DNA from: Streptomyces sp. TRM49041
GTDB taxonomy: Bacteria > Actinomycetota > Actinomycetes > Streptomycetales > Streptomycetaceae
Direction of reading: 5' to 3'
NCBI RefSeq assembly: GCF_008271805.1
Contig: NZ_VSRY01000146.1
Span: 1-64,000, forward strand
Length of the DNA stretch: 64,000 nucleotides
Shown here: positions 50,729 to 59,802 of the stretch, piece after piece
How positions within the stretch are numbered: the first letter of the stretch is position 1
How the letters are laid out: every line of letters begins with the position of its first letter
The notes under the pieces: model-generated
Told to the model about the DNA's origin: nothing
The model's input: the letters and a program-made list of their open reading frames with translations, nothing else
The model's database searches: none
Made by a program: the position numbers and the translations under genes

Positions 50729-51258
50729 CCGAAGGCGAGGTGGGGGCGGGACGGGCCGGTGGCGCCGCGGCCGGGGCGGGGGCTGACCAGTGCGCCGGGT
50801 GGTTGCTGAAGCGGGCGCGGGGGTCGGTGCCCCACGCCACGACGGGACCGGCGGCGGCGTGCAGCACGCTGATCACTTCGATCCCGTGGGGGCGAAGGAT
50901 GTACCCCCACTGCACGTCCTGATCGGCGGCGGTCTTCTCGGTGACGTCATGCGGACCGGCGGGGAGCCGTCGGGGGTGACCAGGTGGTCCAGGGTGCTGC
51001 TGGACCACTGTTCACCGCCGGTCAGCGCCGAGAGGATCTCGGGCGGGCACCGTCCAGGAGATCAGTGCCCAGCTCGTCCCATCCCACGGCGACGCCGTCC
51101 ACGAGATGCCGCACCATGGCCTCGACGTCACGGCCGAACCGGTACCGGTGGGCGGCGAGGAGGATGGGCAGTTTCTCGCTCGGCTGGCCGTCGAGATGGA
51201 CGTATATGCCGGTGTAGCCGGTCTCGGTGGGGCGGGCGATGAAGGAACCGGTCGACAG
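50700..51258 (-). pseudogene. Plasmid-family gene with two frameshifts
   Basis: From CTG 51258 (GGAGG six bases upstream) the frame reads LLSTGSFIARPTETGYTGIY, then VHLDGQPSEKLPILLAAHRY and AMVRHLVDGVAVGWDELGTD, LLDG. A shift near 51042-51048 moves the reading to EILSALTGGEQWSSSTLDHL with VTPDGSP, and a second near 50955-50962 to VTEKTAADQDVQWGYILRPH then GIEVISVLHAAAGPVVAWGT. These three pieces are one family common in Streptomyces, so the gene is disrupted, or the assembly has errors in GC runs. Confidence 0.65.
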
Positions 51259-51283
51259 GAGGGGCCTCCAGGGCGTTTCAGGA

Positions 51284-51832
51284 TCACCGGCCGGGTGTCG
51301 GGCCGGCGGGCGGGACGTGCGGCGGGGCTGGGGGGAGTGCCGTCGAGGCTCGTGCCGGACCCGGCGGCGGGAGGTCCAGCGTCGGCGCCGGGTCGTACGC
51401 AGCGCGCAGAGTTCTGAGATCGGCCTCGTCCGCGATGGCCGCCACGGACAGGCTGCGGCTGGCCGCCTCCATCAGGAGCTTGGGCGGCGAGCCCTTCGCC
51501 GCGCCGCGGTGCTGGCCGCGCCACTGGGCGGCGGCGAAGAGGTAGTCGCTCACCGCCCGGAGTGCGGGTTCGGCGGCATCCAGAAGACGCTGGGTGACGG
51601 CGCTGACCTCGGCAGGGGTCTCCGCTGCGGTGAGCGCGGCCAGGTAGGGGGCGAGGTCAGGGCTGGGCAGGGGCTTGTCCGGCAGCGGATGCTCCGCGAG
51701 GAACGCTTCGGAGTCCCGCCTCGCCCACCGGAGCAGATCACCGCGGGTGGCGATGCCGTAGCGTGCGGCGGCGATCTGCTCGGCGTCGCGGCCGACGTTG
51801 TCGTACAGCTCGAAGTCGGGGTCTTGGGGCAC
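51284..51832 (-). CDS. Helical protein of unknown function
   Basis: A 182-residue protein starting GTG 51830-51832 with AAGGA upstream (VPQDPDFELYDNVGRDAEQI). It is helical, with ARYGIATRGDLLRWARRDSE and LLDAAEPALRAVSDYLFAAA. The middle recalls other short coiled proteins of the operon. The tail is proline-rich. Function unknown. Confidence 0.62.
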   Translation of the reverse strand: MPQDPDFELYDNVGRDAEQIAAARYGIATRGDLLRWARRDSEAFLAEHPLPDKPLPSPDLAPYLAALTAAETPAEVSAVTQRLLDAAEPALRAVSDYLFAAAQWRGQHRGAAKGSPPKLLMEAASRSLSVAAIADEADLRTLRAAYDPAPTLDLPPPGPARASTALPPAPPHVPPAGPTPGR

Positions 51833-51840
51833 GGGTCCTT

Positions 51841-52896
51841 CTAGACGGAGGTGCTGGAGCCAGCGGCCTTGGCGTCGGTGCGGCGGCAGCCGTAGCCCAG
51901 GAGGCTGGACGGCTCGGGCACGCTCGGGACGGCGGCGATGTCGGAGCAGGTGAACGTGTAGGTGAAGGCGAGGCTGGGGCTGGTGCCGAGCCAGGCGCGG
52001 TCCTGCTTCTCCGGCACGATCCCCAGGCCCGGGGCGGTCACCGCGTCGTGCTGGGTGTGGGTGTGGGAGAAGATCACGAGTGCGCCCGTGGTGGTCTTCA
52101 GCGCGTAGGCGTCGGCGAACTGCGGGTCGGCGGTGGCGAAGCGGGTGGTGCCGCGCGGGCCGAACTTCCGGGTCGTCTCGTCGTGGACCTTGATCTGCCG
52201 TTGGGAGGCTTTCGACGGGTTGAAGACCTTCTTCCCGGTTGTCTCGCCTCCGGTGGCGAAGTTGTCGGTCACGGCGGAGCGGAGCACGCCGACCGGCGCG
52301 GCCAGGGACTGCGAGGTGGCGTCGACCGCGGTGGCGTACCCATCGTTGTCGAGCACGATCTGCGGGAGCTGCTTCGGATCGTCGATGTCGACGGTGGCGA
52401 CCATCTCCCACTGCTGCTTGGACTTCGTACTCTCCGCCAGGATCAGGACGCGGGCGTACTGCTGCTGGCTGCCGGCCCGGGTGACGGCGGCGAACCACCG
52501 CTGCTGTCCATCCGCCAGGCGCGGGATGTAGAGGTCGGTGGCGGACAGGTCGTACGACCACGGTCGATACGGCTCACGATCGGCCTTGGGCAGGGCCTCG
52601 TCCTGCTTGATGTCGGCCAGCGACATCGCGTATCGGGGCCCGCCCTCGACGGTGTCGAGAAGGGCGCGGTCCTGGCTCTGGTGAGCGAGGTTGTTGGTCT
52701 GCGAGTAGTGGGTGATGGCCTCGCGCGCCTGCGCCTGGGTGAGGGAAGGGACCCGCGTCGGCTTCGGCGCAGTGCTGGCTCCGGGGGCCTGCTTCGACTC
52801 GGCGGTGCCGCTGTCGTTGGTGCAGCCAGTCAGGGCCAAGGTGACACAAGCGGCGGCACCGGCGATCAGCGGCAGGGTGTGGCGGGTGATGCGGAT
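51841..52896 (-). CDS. Lipoprotein of the conjugation module
   Basis: After a basic n-region (RITRHTLP) comes a hydrophobic signal LIAGAAACVTLALTGC with the lipobox LTGC, so the mature protein is a membrane-anchored lipoprotein of about 330 residues. The body is beta-rich, with repeated tyrosines and WFAAVTRAGSQQQYARVLIL. The frame is open back to 53052, but no ATG, GTG or TTG precedes the signal closely; ATC 52894-52896 has GGAG five bases ahead. It is probably a surface component of the mating channel, by position. Confidence 0.75.
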   Translation of the reverse strand: MRITRHTLPLIAGAAACVTLALTGCTNDSGTAESKQAPGASTAPKPTRVPSLTQAQAREAITHYSQTNNLAHQSQDRALLDTVEGGPRYAMSLADIKQDEALPKADREPYRPWSYDLSATDLYIPRLADGQQRWFAAVTRAGSQQQYARVLILAESTKSKQQWEMVATVDIDDPKQLPQIVLDNDGYATAVDATSQSLAAPVGVLRSAVTDNFATGGETTGKKVFNPSKASQRQIKVHDETTRKFGPRGTTRFATADPQFADAYALKTTTGALVIFSHTHTQHDAVTAPGLGIVPEKQDRAWLGTSPSLAFTYTFTCSDIAAVPSVPEPSSLLGYGCRRTDAKAAGSSTSV

Positions 52897-53051
52897 GGGG
52901 GCTCCAGTGGTGCTCGGGGCGGGGAGGTCAGCGCGTACGGGTGGACGAGGTTGGCGGTACGGCGGGACGAGGGGCGAGGCGCGGTCGCTGACGCAGTGCG
53001 CGACCACGTCGGGGGGTGCACCGGCCCGCCTCGCGGCGAGGCACCCGGGCA

Positions 53052-54032
53052 TCAGCGTCTTTGCCGCGGCTGTGCCGGCGGGAGGACAGGTAGGGGAAGG
53101 CGCGACGTACGGGGCGGGGCCGCTGACGGCCGGGGTGCCGAGGGTGGAGGGTTCAGCGCCCGCATCCGGTCCTCGGCAACGTGCAGGACTTCCCCGAGGT
53201 TGCGGATCTCGGCTGCGGCGTCGGCGAGGTCGTACGACAAGTCGAAGCCGTCGTCCTGGTTGGCTTCCTTGGCCTTCTCCCCGGCTGCTTCGAAGAACTC
53301 GCCGAGCCGCTCCAGCAGGCCCTCGGTCGGTTCGAGGATCTGGTGCAGAAGGGCGGCGGCGTCCGCATGCGACTCGGTCCCGTTGAGCCGGTCGGTGAGA
53401 GCGAGGAGGGCGTCGCCGTAGACATACGGGGTGGGGTCCGCGCTGCGGGAGCGGTCCGGGAACTCTGGTGCGCGGGGCTGTGGGGCTGAGGACACGGGCG
53501 GGCCTCCAATGGACGAGCGAGGAACGGGCAGCAGCCCGAGCTGGGTGAGCCGCTGGTCGATGGCCTCGACCACGTGGGTGGCGTTGCCGCCGTTACGTGC
53601 TTCGGGCCGCTCAGGGGCACCGGGGCCGGTCGAGGCGGTCGAGTCGTAGATCACCTCGAACATGGCATGGTCATCGGGGCGCTGGCGGGTCACGATCCAT
53701 CCCTCGGGGTTCCCCGGTGGACGGTCGGAGGAGGGCTCCTGTGGCGGGCCGATGATCAGGTAGCTGCCGTCGGGGAGCGCGACGTGCACGATGTACGCGC
53801 TGAGTCCGAACTCGATGTCGCACTCCAGCCCGCGCTGCCGCAGGGGCGTGGTGATGTGCGCGTGGCGACGCCACAGTTCTTGCCACCAGCTGGTGTTCAC
53901 GTTGCGGTGGTCAGGAAGCGGAGCGAGCGAAGCCGCGACAGGCGTGCGGCGGGTGCCCGGGTCGGGGGTGTCCGGTGTGTCCTCATCGTCACCGTCGCGA
54001 GGTATCAACTCGCGCTGGATGTCGGGATCCAT
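53052..54032 (-). CDS. Plasmid-family protein of unknown function
   Basis: A 326-residue acidic protein starting MDPDIQRELIPRDGDDEDTP (ATG 54030-54032). It has a central beta segment (YIVHVALPDGSYLIIGPPQE, then GWIVTRQRPDDHAMFEVIYD) and a C-terminal helical part (LLHQILEPTEGLLERLGEFF). It is seven bases downstream of the VirB4-type ATPase gene and so is expressed with it. Function unknown. Confidence 0.65.
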   Translation of the reverse strand: MDPDIQRELIPRDGDDEDTPDTPDPGTRRTPVAASLAPLPDHRNVNTSWWQELWRRHAHITTPLRQRGLECDIEFGLSAYIVHVALPDGSYLIIGPPQEPSSDRPPGNPEGWIVTRQRPDDHAMFEVIYDSTASTGPGAPERPEARNGGNATHVVEAIDQRLTQLGLLPVPRSSIGGPPVSSAPQPRAPEFPDRSRSADPTPYVYGDALLALTDRLNGTESHADAAALLHQILEPTEGLLERLGEFFEAAGEKAKEANQDDGFDLSYDLADAAAEIRNLGEVLHVAEDRMRALNPPPSAPRPSAAPPRTSRLPLPVLPPAQPRQRR

Positions 54033-54039
54033 GAGCCTC

Positions 54040-55554
54040 TCAGTGCATGCGTGCGTCGGTGTCGAAGAGCGCCAGCTCGTGGCTGTGCAGGAGGTGCTGC
54101 ACGATGAAAGATCGTCCGGCGACCTTCCACAGGCCCCTGCCGCGGTTGAGGTGTGCGATGGCGTCCATCTCGACGGAGGTCAGGCCGAGCAAGGAGGCCG
54201 CGGCGTGGAGCTGGTCGGTCTCCTGGCGGTAGATGATGCGGGTGCTGCAGTCGGCGAGGAGGCCCTCGGCGAGAGCGCGACCCTGGGAGCCGGCGTCGCC
54301 GGCGGTGAGCAGGTCGCTGAGCCTGTGGATGACCATGAGGTTGGCGATGCCGAGGCCGCGGCTCAGTTTCCACTGGGCCTGCATGCGCTGGAGGAGGCCG
54401 GCGTGCCTCATCAGGCGCCACGCCTCGTCGTACACGATCCAGCGTCGGCCGCCGTTCGGGTCGGAGAGGGCGGATTCCATCCAGGCGGAGGCGCACGTCA
54501 TCGCCAGGACCAGCGCCGTGTCGTCGCCCGAGCCGCCGAGTCGGGACAGGTCGATGGTGAGCATCGGTGCGCTGGGATCGAAGGCGACGGTGGAGGGGGC
54601 GTCGAACATGCCGGCCAAGTCGCCGTGAATCAGGCGGCGCATGGCGTGGGCCAGGTCACGGGCTGCGTCGCCGAGTTGTCCCGATACCATCCCGGCGGCC
54701 TTGTCGAGCGCGCCGGAGTTGTTGAGGGTGGTGGCGACGTCACCGAGGAGCGGGGTGGTGCCGGTGTGGGCGGCGCGGGTGACGACGGCGTCGAGGGCGA
54801 TGTCCAGGGCTGTGTGCTCCATGGGCATCAGGTCCCGGCCCAGGACGGTACGGGCTAGTGAGCCGAGCAGGAGAAGGCGCCGTTTGCGGATCTCGCCGAC
54901 CCAGTCGGTCTCCGTGACGCCCGTCGGGCGCGGGGCCGCGTCCAGGGGATTGAGCCTGCCGGGCAGTCCGGGCCCGAGGGCGACGGATCGGCCGCTGAGG
55001 GCTTCCGCCACTGGTGTCCACTCGCCCTTGGGGTCGCACGGAACGTAGACGCGGTATCCGAAGGCAACCGAGCGCAGCGCGAAGGACTTGGCCAGGGCGC
55101 TCTTGCCTTGGCCGATCACGCCGGCCAGCAGGATGTTGGGGTTGGTGAAGCCCTCGACTTTGCCGTACAGCGCGAAGGGGTCGAACGCGAACGACGCCTC
55201 GGCGTGCACATCGCGGCCGATGTAAATGCCCTCCGCGCCGAGGCCGCCTTCGGCGAGGAAGGGGTACGCGCCGGCGGCCACGGCGGTGGTCATGCGGTGG
55301 GCGGGGAGCTTCAGCCGGTTCTTGCGGGCCGAGGCAGGGCCGGGGCGTCCGCTCGGGGGGTAGAGGGCAGCGGGCGTCTCGTGCTCGGCGTGTGTGCTGT
55401 CTGCCTGGTGGGTGGTGGCTTCGGCGCGGGCCTTGGCGGTGGCTTCGGCGAGCTGGCGGCGGGCGGCTTTGCGGCTGGCCCGGTCGGTTCCGTGGGGAGT
55501 GAACAGCGGAGATGCGGAGGCGCGGCGGGCGCGGCGGGCGGGCCGGTGGCTCAT
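54040..55554 (-). CDS. VirB4/TraE-type transfer ATPase (motor part)
   Basis: A 504-residue protein. After a basic 100-residue head it has NILLAGVIGQGKSALAKSFA (Walker A, about 145-152), YRVYVPCDPKGEWTPVAEAL, LTIDLSRL, RRWIVYDEAWRLMRH (Walker B), IANLMVIHRLSDLLTAGDAG and RIIYRQETDQLHAAASLLGL. These match the C-terminal motor of VirB4 proteins of type IV secretion. It is shorter than a full VirB4 (usually about 800 residues); the missing N-terminal portion may be supplied by the SCO6880-like protein upstream. Confidence 0.88.
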   Translation of the reverse strand: MSHRPARRARRASASPLFTPHGTDRASRKAARRQLAEATAKARAEATTHQADSTHAEHETPAALYPPSGRPGPASARKNRLKLPAHRMTTAVAAGAYPFLAEGGLGAEGIYIGRDVHAEASFAFDPFALYGKVEGFTNPNILLAGVIGQGKSALAKSFALRSVAFGYRVYVPCDPKGEWTPVAEALSGRSVALGPGLPGRLNPLDAAPRPTGVTETDWVGEIRKRRLLLLGSLARTVLGRDLMPMEHTALDIALDAVVTRAAHTGTTPLLGDVATTLNNSGALDKAAGMVSGQLGDAARDLAHAMRRLIHGDLAGMFDAPSTVAFDPSAPMLTIDLSRLGGSGDDTALVLAMTCASAWMESALSDPNGGRRWIVYDEAWRLMRHAGLLQRMQAQWKLSRGLGIANLMVIHRLSDLLTAGDAGSQGRALAEGLLADCSTRIIYRQETDQLHAAASLLGLTSVEMDAIAHLNRGRGLWKVAGRSFIVQHLLHSHELALFDTDARMH

Positions 55555-55582
55555 CGGGGGCCCTCGATTCTGCGGGTGGTGC

Positions 55583-56047
55583 TCATCGCGCGCAGGCCGT
55601 GGTGTGCGTCCGGAGGTCGGTGGGGGTGGTTTTGCGTCGGATGATGTGTCCGGCGGTGAGGTGGCGCTGGCAGATGGTCAGCACGGGCGGCCCCTCGGGC
55701 AGCCGTTCCGGGTGGCACGCGCTCGCCTCGGCGCCTTCTGCCGCTGCGTTGCTGGGCAGCAGGTGGAAGGCCGAGTGGATCTCGGCGGTGGCCTGCCACA
55801 TGCGGGTGTGGGCGGTGGCGAGGTGGCGGCCGGCGGCGGGGTGCGGTGGCCGGGTGGACTCGGCGAGCCGGTCGAGGAGCTGGTGCAGGGCGGTGAGGTG
55901 GGCGTGCAGCACGTCAAGGTGCAGGCGGTCCGCCGGGGTGGGCAAGTTCGCGTCCGGCCGTGCCAGAGCACGGGTGTGGTGGCGGACCCCGGCGCTCGCG
56001 GCACGGAGATAGGGGTGCGCGTCCTGTGGACGCGTGGGAGGGGTCAA
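55583..56047 (-). CDS. DUF6238-like protein
   Basis: A 154-residue protein starting TTG 56045-56047 with AAGGA ahead. DAHPYLRAASAGVRHHTRAL, LDVLHAHLTALHQLLDRLAE and PVLTICQRHLTAGHIIRRKT match a short helical family found beside SCO6880-like and VirB4 genes in Streptomyces elements (I recall it as DUF6238). The CQRHLTAGHIIRR end is distinctive. Function unknown; probably an accessory of the transfer system. Confidence 0.65.
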   Translation of the reverse strand: MTPPTRPQDAHPYLRAASAGVRHHTRALARPDANLPTPADRLHLDVLHAHLTALHQLLDRLAESTRPPHPAAGRHLATAHTRMWQATAEIHSAFHLLPSNAAAEGAEASACHPERLPEGPPVLTICQRHLTAGHIIRRKTTPTDLRTHTTACAR

Positions 56048-56124
56048 AGGTGGTGGTCCTTCCTGCCGAGGCAGGGGCGGCGGGCAGGGGGCGCCGCTCG
56101 GGCCGGCGGAGGTACGCGTCCTGG

Positions 56125-57597
56125 TTACAGGGCGGTGCGGGCGAGCGGCAGAGCGGTGAGGGTGAAGGCGTCGGGCTGCTGGTAGTTGAGCCGTCGCAGG
56201 TCGACGCCGGAGGTGACGGCGCTGGTCTCGATCTGCGCGCAGGCGGCGTCGAGGAGGGCGTCGGTTTCGGCCGTGACGGTGACCAGGCCGGTCAGGGCCA
56301 CGTCCGCGTGCCCGGCGATGAGCTGGCGCTCTCGCATTTTGACGTCGGCGTACTCGACGGAGTCTTGCTCGCTGTCGACCTGTCCACGGCGGGCTCGCTC
56401 GTTCGCGTCGGCGATGATCGCGGCCTTCTTCCGCTGGACATCCCGCAGTGCGGACTCGAGCCCCTGGGGCGCGTATATAAGGGACAGGCTGCGCCGCACT
56501 CCGGCTGTGAACATGATCCCGTGCAGGAAGCCCGCTCCCATTTGGGTGCGCGGCCAGTTCTCCACCCAGTACGTGGCGTGGCGGGCGGAGTCGGTGGCGA
56601 GGCGGTCGTACTCCTCGACCTGGACGATGGGCCCGGCGGCTGCGGGGTCCGCCTCGGCGCGGCCGGTCTCGGACCACTGCTGGAGCGCGGCGAGGGCCTT
56701 CGGGTCGTAGGCGGTGCGGATGACGGCGGCGATCTCCCGCGCGGTCAGCCAGCCTGTGACCATGAGTCCGGCGTTCCGGGCGGCCTGGGCGATGGACGCG
56801 GTGGTCTGTTCCATGACGGTGAATGCGCCCGGCAGCCCGCCGCCGGCCTGGCTGATCAGGCGTTTGGCGGCTTTCAGGTCGAGGGAAATGGCGAGGTAGG
56901 TCTCGTGCGGGGCGGCGGCGGGGCCGGCCGAGGCGACCAGTTCGGAGTAGATCTGTCCGGCGACCGGGGTCTGGGGCTGGCCGTTCTGGGTCCAGTGGCG
57001 GGTGAGGGTGTCACCGCTGTCGGGGACGGTGCGCTCCAGGACCTGCACGGTGGCGATGTGCCCGCTCCGCGCGATGCCAGCGAGCGCGCGTCCCCAGCTG
57101 TTGACGTTGTGGTTCTGGGTGGCGGGGTCGAGGAGGGCGAAGGCGCGGGAGGTGACGCGGGCGATGGCGGTCAGGGTCTGGCGGTGCGGGTCGTGCACGG
57201 CCGCGGCGCCGTTGGCGGAGTCGCCGGGCGTGACGACCTTGAGGGAGGCGGCGGTGCCGGGCAGGTGAAGGACGCCTTCCTGCCGGGGCCGGGTGACGGG
57301 CCGGGCGAGCCAGAGCGTCTGGCCGGTGCGTCGGCGCTGTGCGTAGCGGGCGACGATCGGCGCCCAGTCGATCAGGGAGCGGCCGTGCCGGCGGATCGCG
57401 ACGAGCGCACCCGATGCAGCCCATAGCGGGGTCAGGGCGACGGCGCCGAGCAGCCCGGTGGAGACCACCGTCATCAGCAGCAGGGCCAACGTGCACGACA
57501 CCAGGACGAGTTGGGGGAGGGAGAGGCCGAGGAGGATGCCGCGACGGGACCGGTGCGGGAATTTCACCGTGACCGGGGCGACGGAAAGGTCAGTCAT
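56125..57597 (-). CDS. SCO6880-like membrane protein of the transfer system
   Basis: A 490-residue protein starting MTDLSVAPVTVKFPHRSRRG with two membrane segments (about 22-66: ILLGLSLPQLVLVSCTLALL and LGAVALTPLWAASGALVAI), then a basic stretch and a large cytoplasmic domain. The last part, TGLVTVTAETDALLDAACAQ to RRLNYQQPDAFTLTALPLAR, is strikingly like the end of the VirB4 N-terminal (CagE/TrbE) domain. Together with the ATPase gene it may form a split VirB4. The SCO6880 family is a standard marker of this kind of actinobacterial conjugation locus. Confidence 0.85.
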   Translation of the reverse strand: MTDLSVAPVTVKFPHRSRRGILLGLSLPQLVLVSCTLALLLMTVVSTGLLGAVALTPLWAASGALVAIRRHGRSLIDWAPIVARYAQRRRTGQTLWLARPVTRPRQEGVLHLPGTAASLKVVTPGDSANGAAAVHDPHRQTLTAIARVTSRAFALLDPATQNHNVNSWGRALAGIARSGHIATVQVLERTVPDSGDTLTRHWTQNGQPQTPVAGQIYSELVASAGPAAAPHETYLAISLDLKAAKRLISQAGGGLPGAFTVMEQTTASIAQAARNAGLMVTGWLTAREIAAVIRTAYDPKALAALQQWSETGRAEADPAAAGPIVQVEEYDRLATDSARHATYWVENWPRTQMGAGFLHGIMFTAGVRRSLSLIYAPQGLESALRDVQRKKAAIIADANERARRGQVDSEQDSVEYADVKMRERQLIAGHADVALTGLVTVTAETDALLDAACAQIETSAVTSGVDLRRLNYQQPDAFTLTALPLARTAL

Positions 57598-57678
57598 GGG
57601 GCGGGTCCTGGAGGCGCGGGCGGGAACCCGGGGGCGGGGCGCGGAGGTGCGTCCCGCCCCCGGGAAGCGGGCAGAGGA

Positions 57679-59073
57679 TCAGAGGCCGGCCGGGGGCGGG
57701 GGCGGCCCAGCCGTTCCGCTGGTCGTGGCGTTCTGTGAGTCGGAGGTGGGCGGTGCGCCCTGGGGCGGTGGGGTCGTGGTGGGGGGAGCGGACTGCCATC
57801 CGCCGCCCTGCTCGGACGCGGCGCCTTGTCCGGACGCGGCGCTCGGTCCGGACGCCCCTGGGCCTGGGCTGCCGCCCACCTGGCTACTGGTGTCGTCGGA
57901 GACGCTCGTCGGCGGGGGCTGGACGGCCTTCTCCAGGCCGGACTTGATGGCATCGCCACCGGGCGAGACGCCCGTGCCGCCGCCTTGCGCGTCTTCCTTG
58001 CCACCGCCTGCGCCGGTCGAGTGGGAGGCGATGTCACCGGGGAAGCCACCTCCGCCTGCGGCGTCGGGGCCTTGCGGCGCGGCGCCTGCTCCGGCTGCCG
58101 CGCCGCCGGTTCCGGCGGTAGCGGCTGCCGCGGCGGCCTTGCGGGCGGCCTTTTCGGCGTGTGCCTTGGCGATCTGGGCTCCCGCGCCGCCGGCGCGGTG
58201 GATGGACTCGCCGTCGGTTCCGTCGGCCGCCCAGTGCACGAATTTGAAGACCGCGTACGGGCACAGCAGCACCAGGACCATGATCACGATGCCGGACATG
58301 ACGTCGGCGAGGGCGCCGATGCCGTCCTTGGCCTCGGTCTTGCCCATGGCGGCGATGCCGAGCACGAAGATCACGGTCATCAGGAGCTTGGAGACCACGA
58401 GGGTGGCGGTGGCTTCGATCCAGCCCTTGCGCCAGCGGCGTGCGACTTCCCAGCCGCCGCCGGCGCTGGCGAAGATCGCCAGGGTGACCATGACGAGGAT
58501 GCCGACCTTGCGGACCATCATCACGCACCAGTAGAGGAAGGCGCCGATGGCGGCGCCGAGGCCGGCGACCACCGGGACGAGCCAGCCCAGTCCGGCCAGG
58601 GCGCCGATCTGGCTGACCTTGACGATGCGGCGCACGGCCGTCTCGATGTCGAGCTTCGCGGCCTTGAACAGGCCGTCGGAGATCGCGTCGACCACCTCGA
58701 CGGCGACCGTGGTGAAGGCGATGGCGCAGAAGGCGAAGAGAACGCCGCTCATGGTGCCGGTGAATGCTTGTGTGAGGGCTTGACCGTCGCGTCTGACGGC
58801 GGCCCGGACGAGCTGCGCGCAGAACGTCGCGACCAGCAGGACCAGGCCCAGCGGCAGCAGCATCTCGTAGTTGTCGCGGAACCAGCCGGCGTTCAGGTCG
58901 ACCTTCGTGGTGGTGTTGACGGCCTTGGCCGCCAGGTCGGCAGCGGCGGCTGCCAGTTCGCCTGCCGACTTCGCCATCCAGTCGCCGATGGCCTTGCCGG
59001 GATCTGAGGCGAAGTCGACCGCGTCGCCGACAGCGCACAGCTTGTCTGCCAGGGGGAAATCGCAGAAACCCAC
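57679..59073 (-). CDS. VirB6/TrbL-like polytopic membrane protein
   Basis: A 464-residue protein. The N-terminal MGFCDFPLADKLCAVGDAVD is an extracytoplasmic-type head, followed by about six membrane helices: MLLPLGLVLLVATFCAQLVR, GVLFAFCAIAFTTVAVEVVD, GLGWLVPVVAGLGAAIGAFL, ILVMVTLAIFASA and so on to IVIMVLVLLCPYAVFKFVHW. After residue 300 the sequence is a long Gly/Ala/Pro-rich low-complexity tail. This layout is that of VirB6/TrbL channel proteins. Confidence 0.85.
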   Translation of the reverse strand: MGFCDFPLADKLCAVGDAVDFASDPGKAIGDWMAKSAGELAAAAADLAAKAVNTTTKVDLNAGWFRDNYEMLLPLGLVLLVATFCAQLVRAAVRRDGQALTQAFTGTMSGVLFAFCAIAFTTVAVEVVDAISDGLFKAAKLDIETAVRRIVKVSQIGALAGLGWLVPVVAGLGAAIGAFLYWCVMMVRKVGILVMVTLAIFASAGGGWEVARRWRKGWIEATATLVVSKLLMTVIFVLGIAAMGKTEAKDGIGALADVMSGIVIMVLVLLCPYAVFKFVHWAADGTDGESIHRAGGAGAQIAKAHAEKAARKAAAAAATAGTGGAAAGAGAAPQGPDAAGGGGFPGDIASHSTGAGGGKEDAQGGGTGVSPGGDAIKSGLEKAVQPPPTSVSDDTSSQVGGSPGPGASGPSAASGQGAASEQGGGWQSAPPTTTPPPQGAPPTSDSQNATTSGTAGPPPPPAGL

Positions 59074-59109
59074 GGGGAGTTGCTCCTCCTTTCTTGTGTC
59101 AGGCGCGGG

Positions 59110-59802
59110 TCACTGCGTGACGCTCGGAGCGATGGCGGCCAGGGCGCAGTCGTGGTTGGGCCGGCACTGCACGGCCAGGGTCACGGCGCGTTCTTCGGCT
59201 CCGCCGCCGCCCTTCTTCCAGGCGATCTGCTGCTTGCCGTTGACGGTGACGACGTAGATGTATGCCTTGGTGATCGCGGAGGGGTCCTCGGCGAGGGCCT
59301 GCTTGAACGCGCCGGGGTAGTGGCCTTCGGTGACGCTGGCGGTGGCGTGCTGGTCCTGGTCGGCCATCCGCGACCAGAGGACCGGATCAGGGACTTGGCC
59401 GGAGACGGACGCCCAGTCGGCGTACTTGGTCTCCTTGGTCATCCAGGCGTGCATGCCGGCGAGCTGCTGGTCGCGGCTGGTGTTGCGGGTGTCGTAGGAC
59501 CACAGCATCTGGGCCACCGCCTTGGCGTAGGCGACCGGCTCGGCGATCTGCGGGGGCTTGGGCACCGACCCCGATCCGGCGGTGGGCTTCGGGGCGGCCT
59601 CGGAGGAGGACGGGCTGCTTGCCGGCGCGGGGGTGGCGTGGTCCGGACCCTGGCGGTCGTTGCCGTTCCCGCTCAGCCAGGCGACGGTGGCGGCGGTTGC
59701 GAGCAGGACGGTGACGACCAGAGCGACGATCGCGATCCGCTTGTTGGCCGACCAGCCGATGCCGTACGAGGACAGGGAATTGGAAGGGAATCGTTTCTGC
59801 AT
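59110..59802 (-). CDS. VirB8/TcpC-like bitopic protein
   Basis: A 230-residue protein with a short cytoplasmic head, one membrane segment (RIAIVALVVTVLLATAATVAWL, about 22-43), a Ser/Pro linker and an extracytoplasmic domain of about 140 residues (YAKAVAQMLWSYDTRNTSRD to QIAWKKGGGGAEERAVTLAV) of the NTF2-like size expected for VirB8/TcpC. Two C-terminal cysteines (QCRPNHDCAL) may form a disulphide. Start ATG 59800-59802 overlaps the pilin-like gene stop (TGATG). Confidence 0.75.
   Translation of the reverse strand: MQKRFPSNSLSSYGIGWSANKRIAIVALVVTVLLATAATVAWLSGNGNDRQGPDHATPAPASSPSSSEAAPKPTAGSGSVPKPPQIAEPVAYAKAVAQMLWSYDTRNTSRDQQLAGMHAWMTKETKYADWASVSGQVPDPVLWSRMADQDQHATASVTEGHYPGAFKQALAEDPSAITKAYIYVVTVNGKQQIAWKKGGGGAEERAVTLAVQCRPNHDCALAAIAPSVTQ

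Noticed and set aside
52897-53052. Lipoprotein start at ATG 53052, overlapping the previous stop
   Set aside because: The overlap is attractive, but the 52 extra residues are Pro/Arg/Ala-rich and would place the lipoprotein signal far from the N-terminus, where it could not act. A start near 52896 fits the signal peptide.
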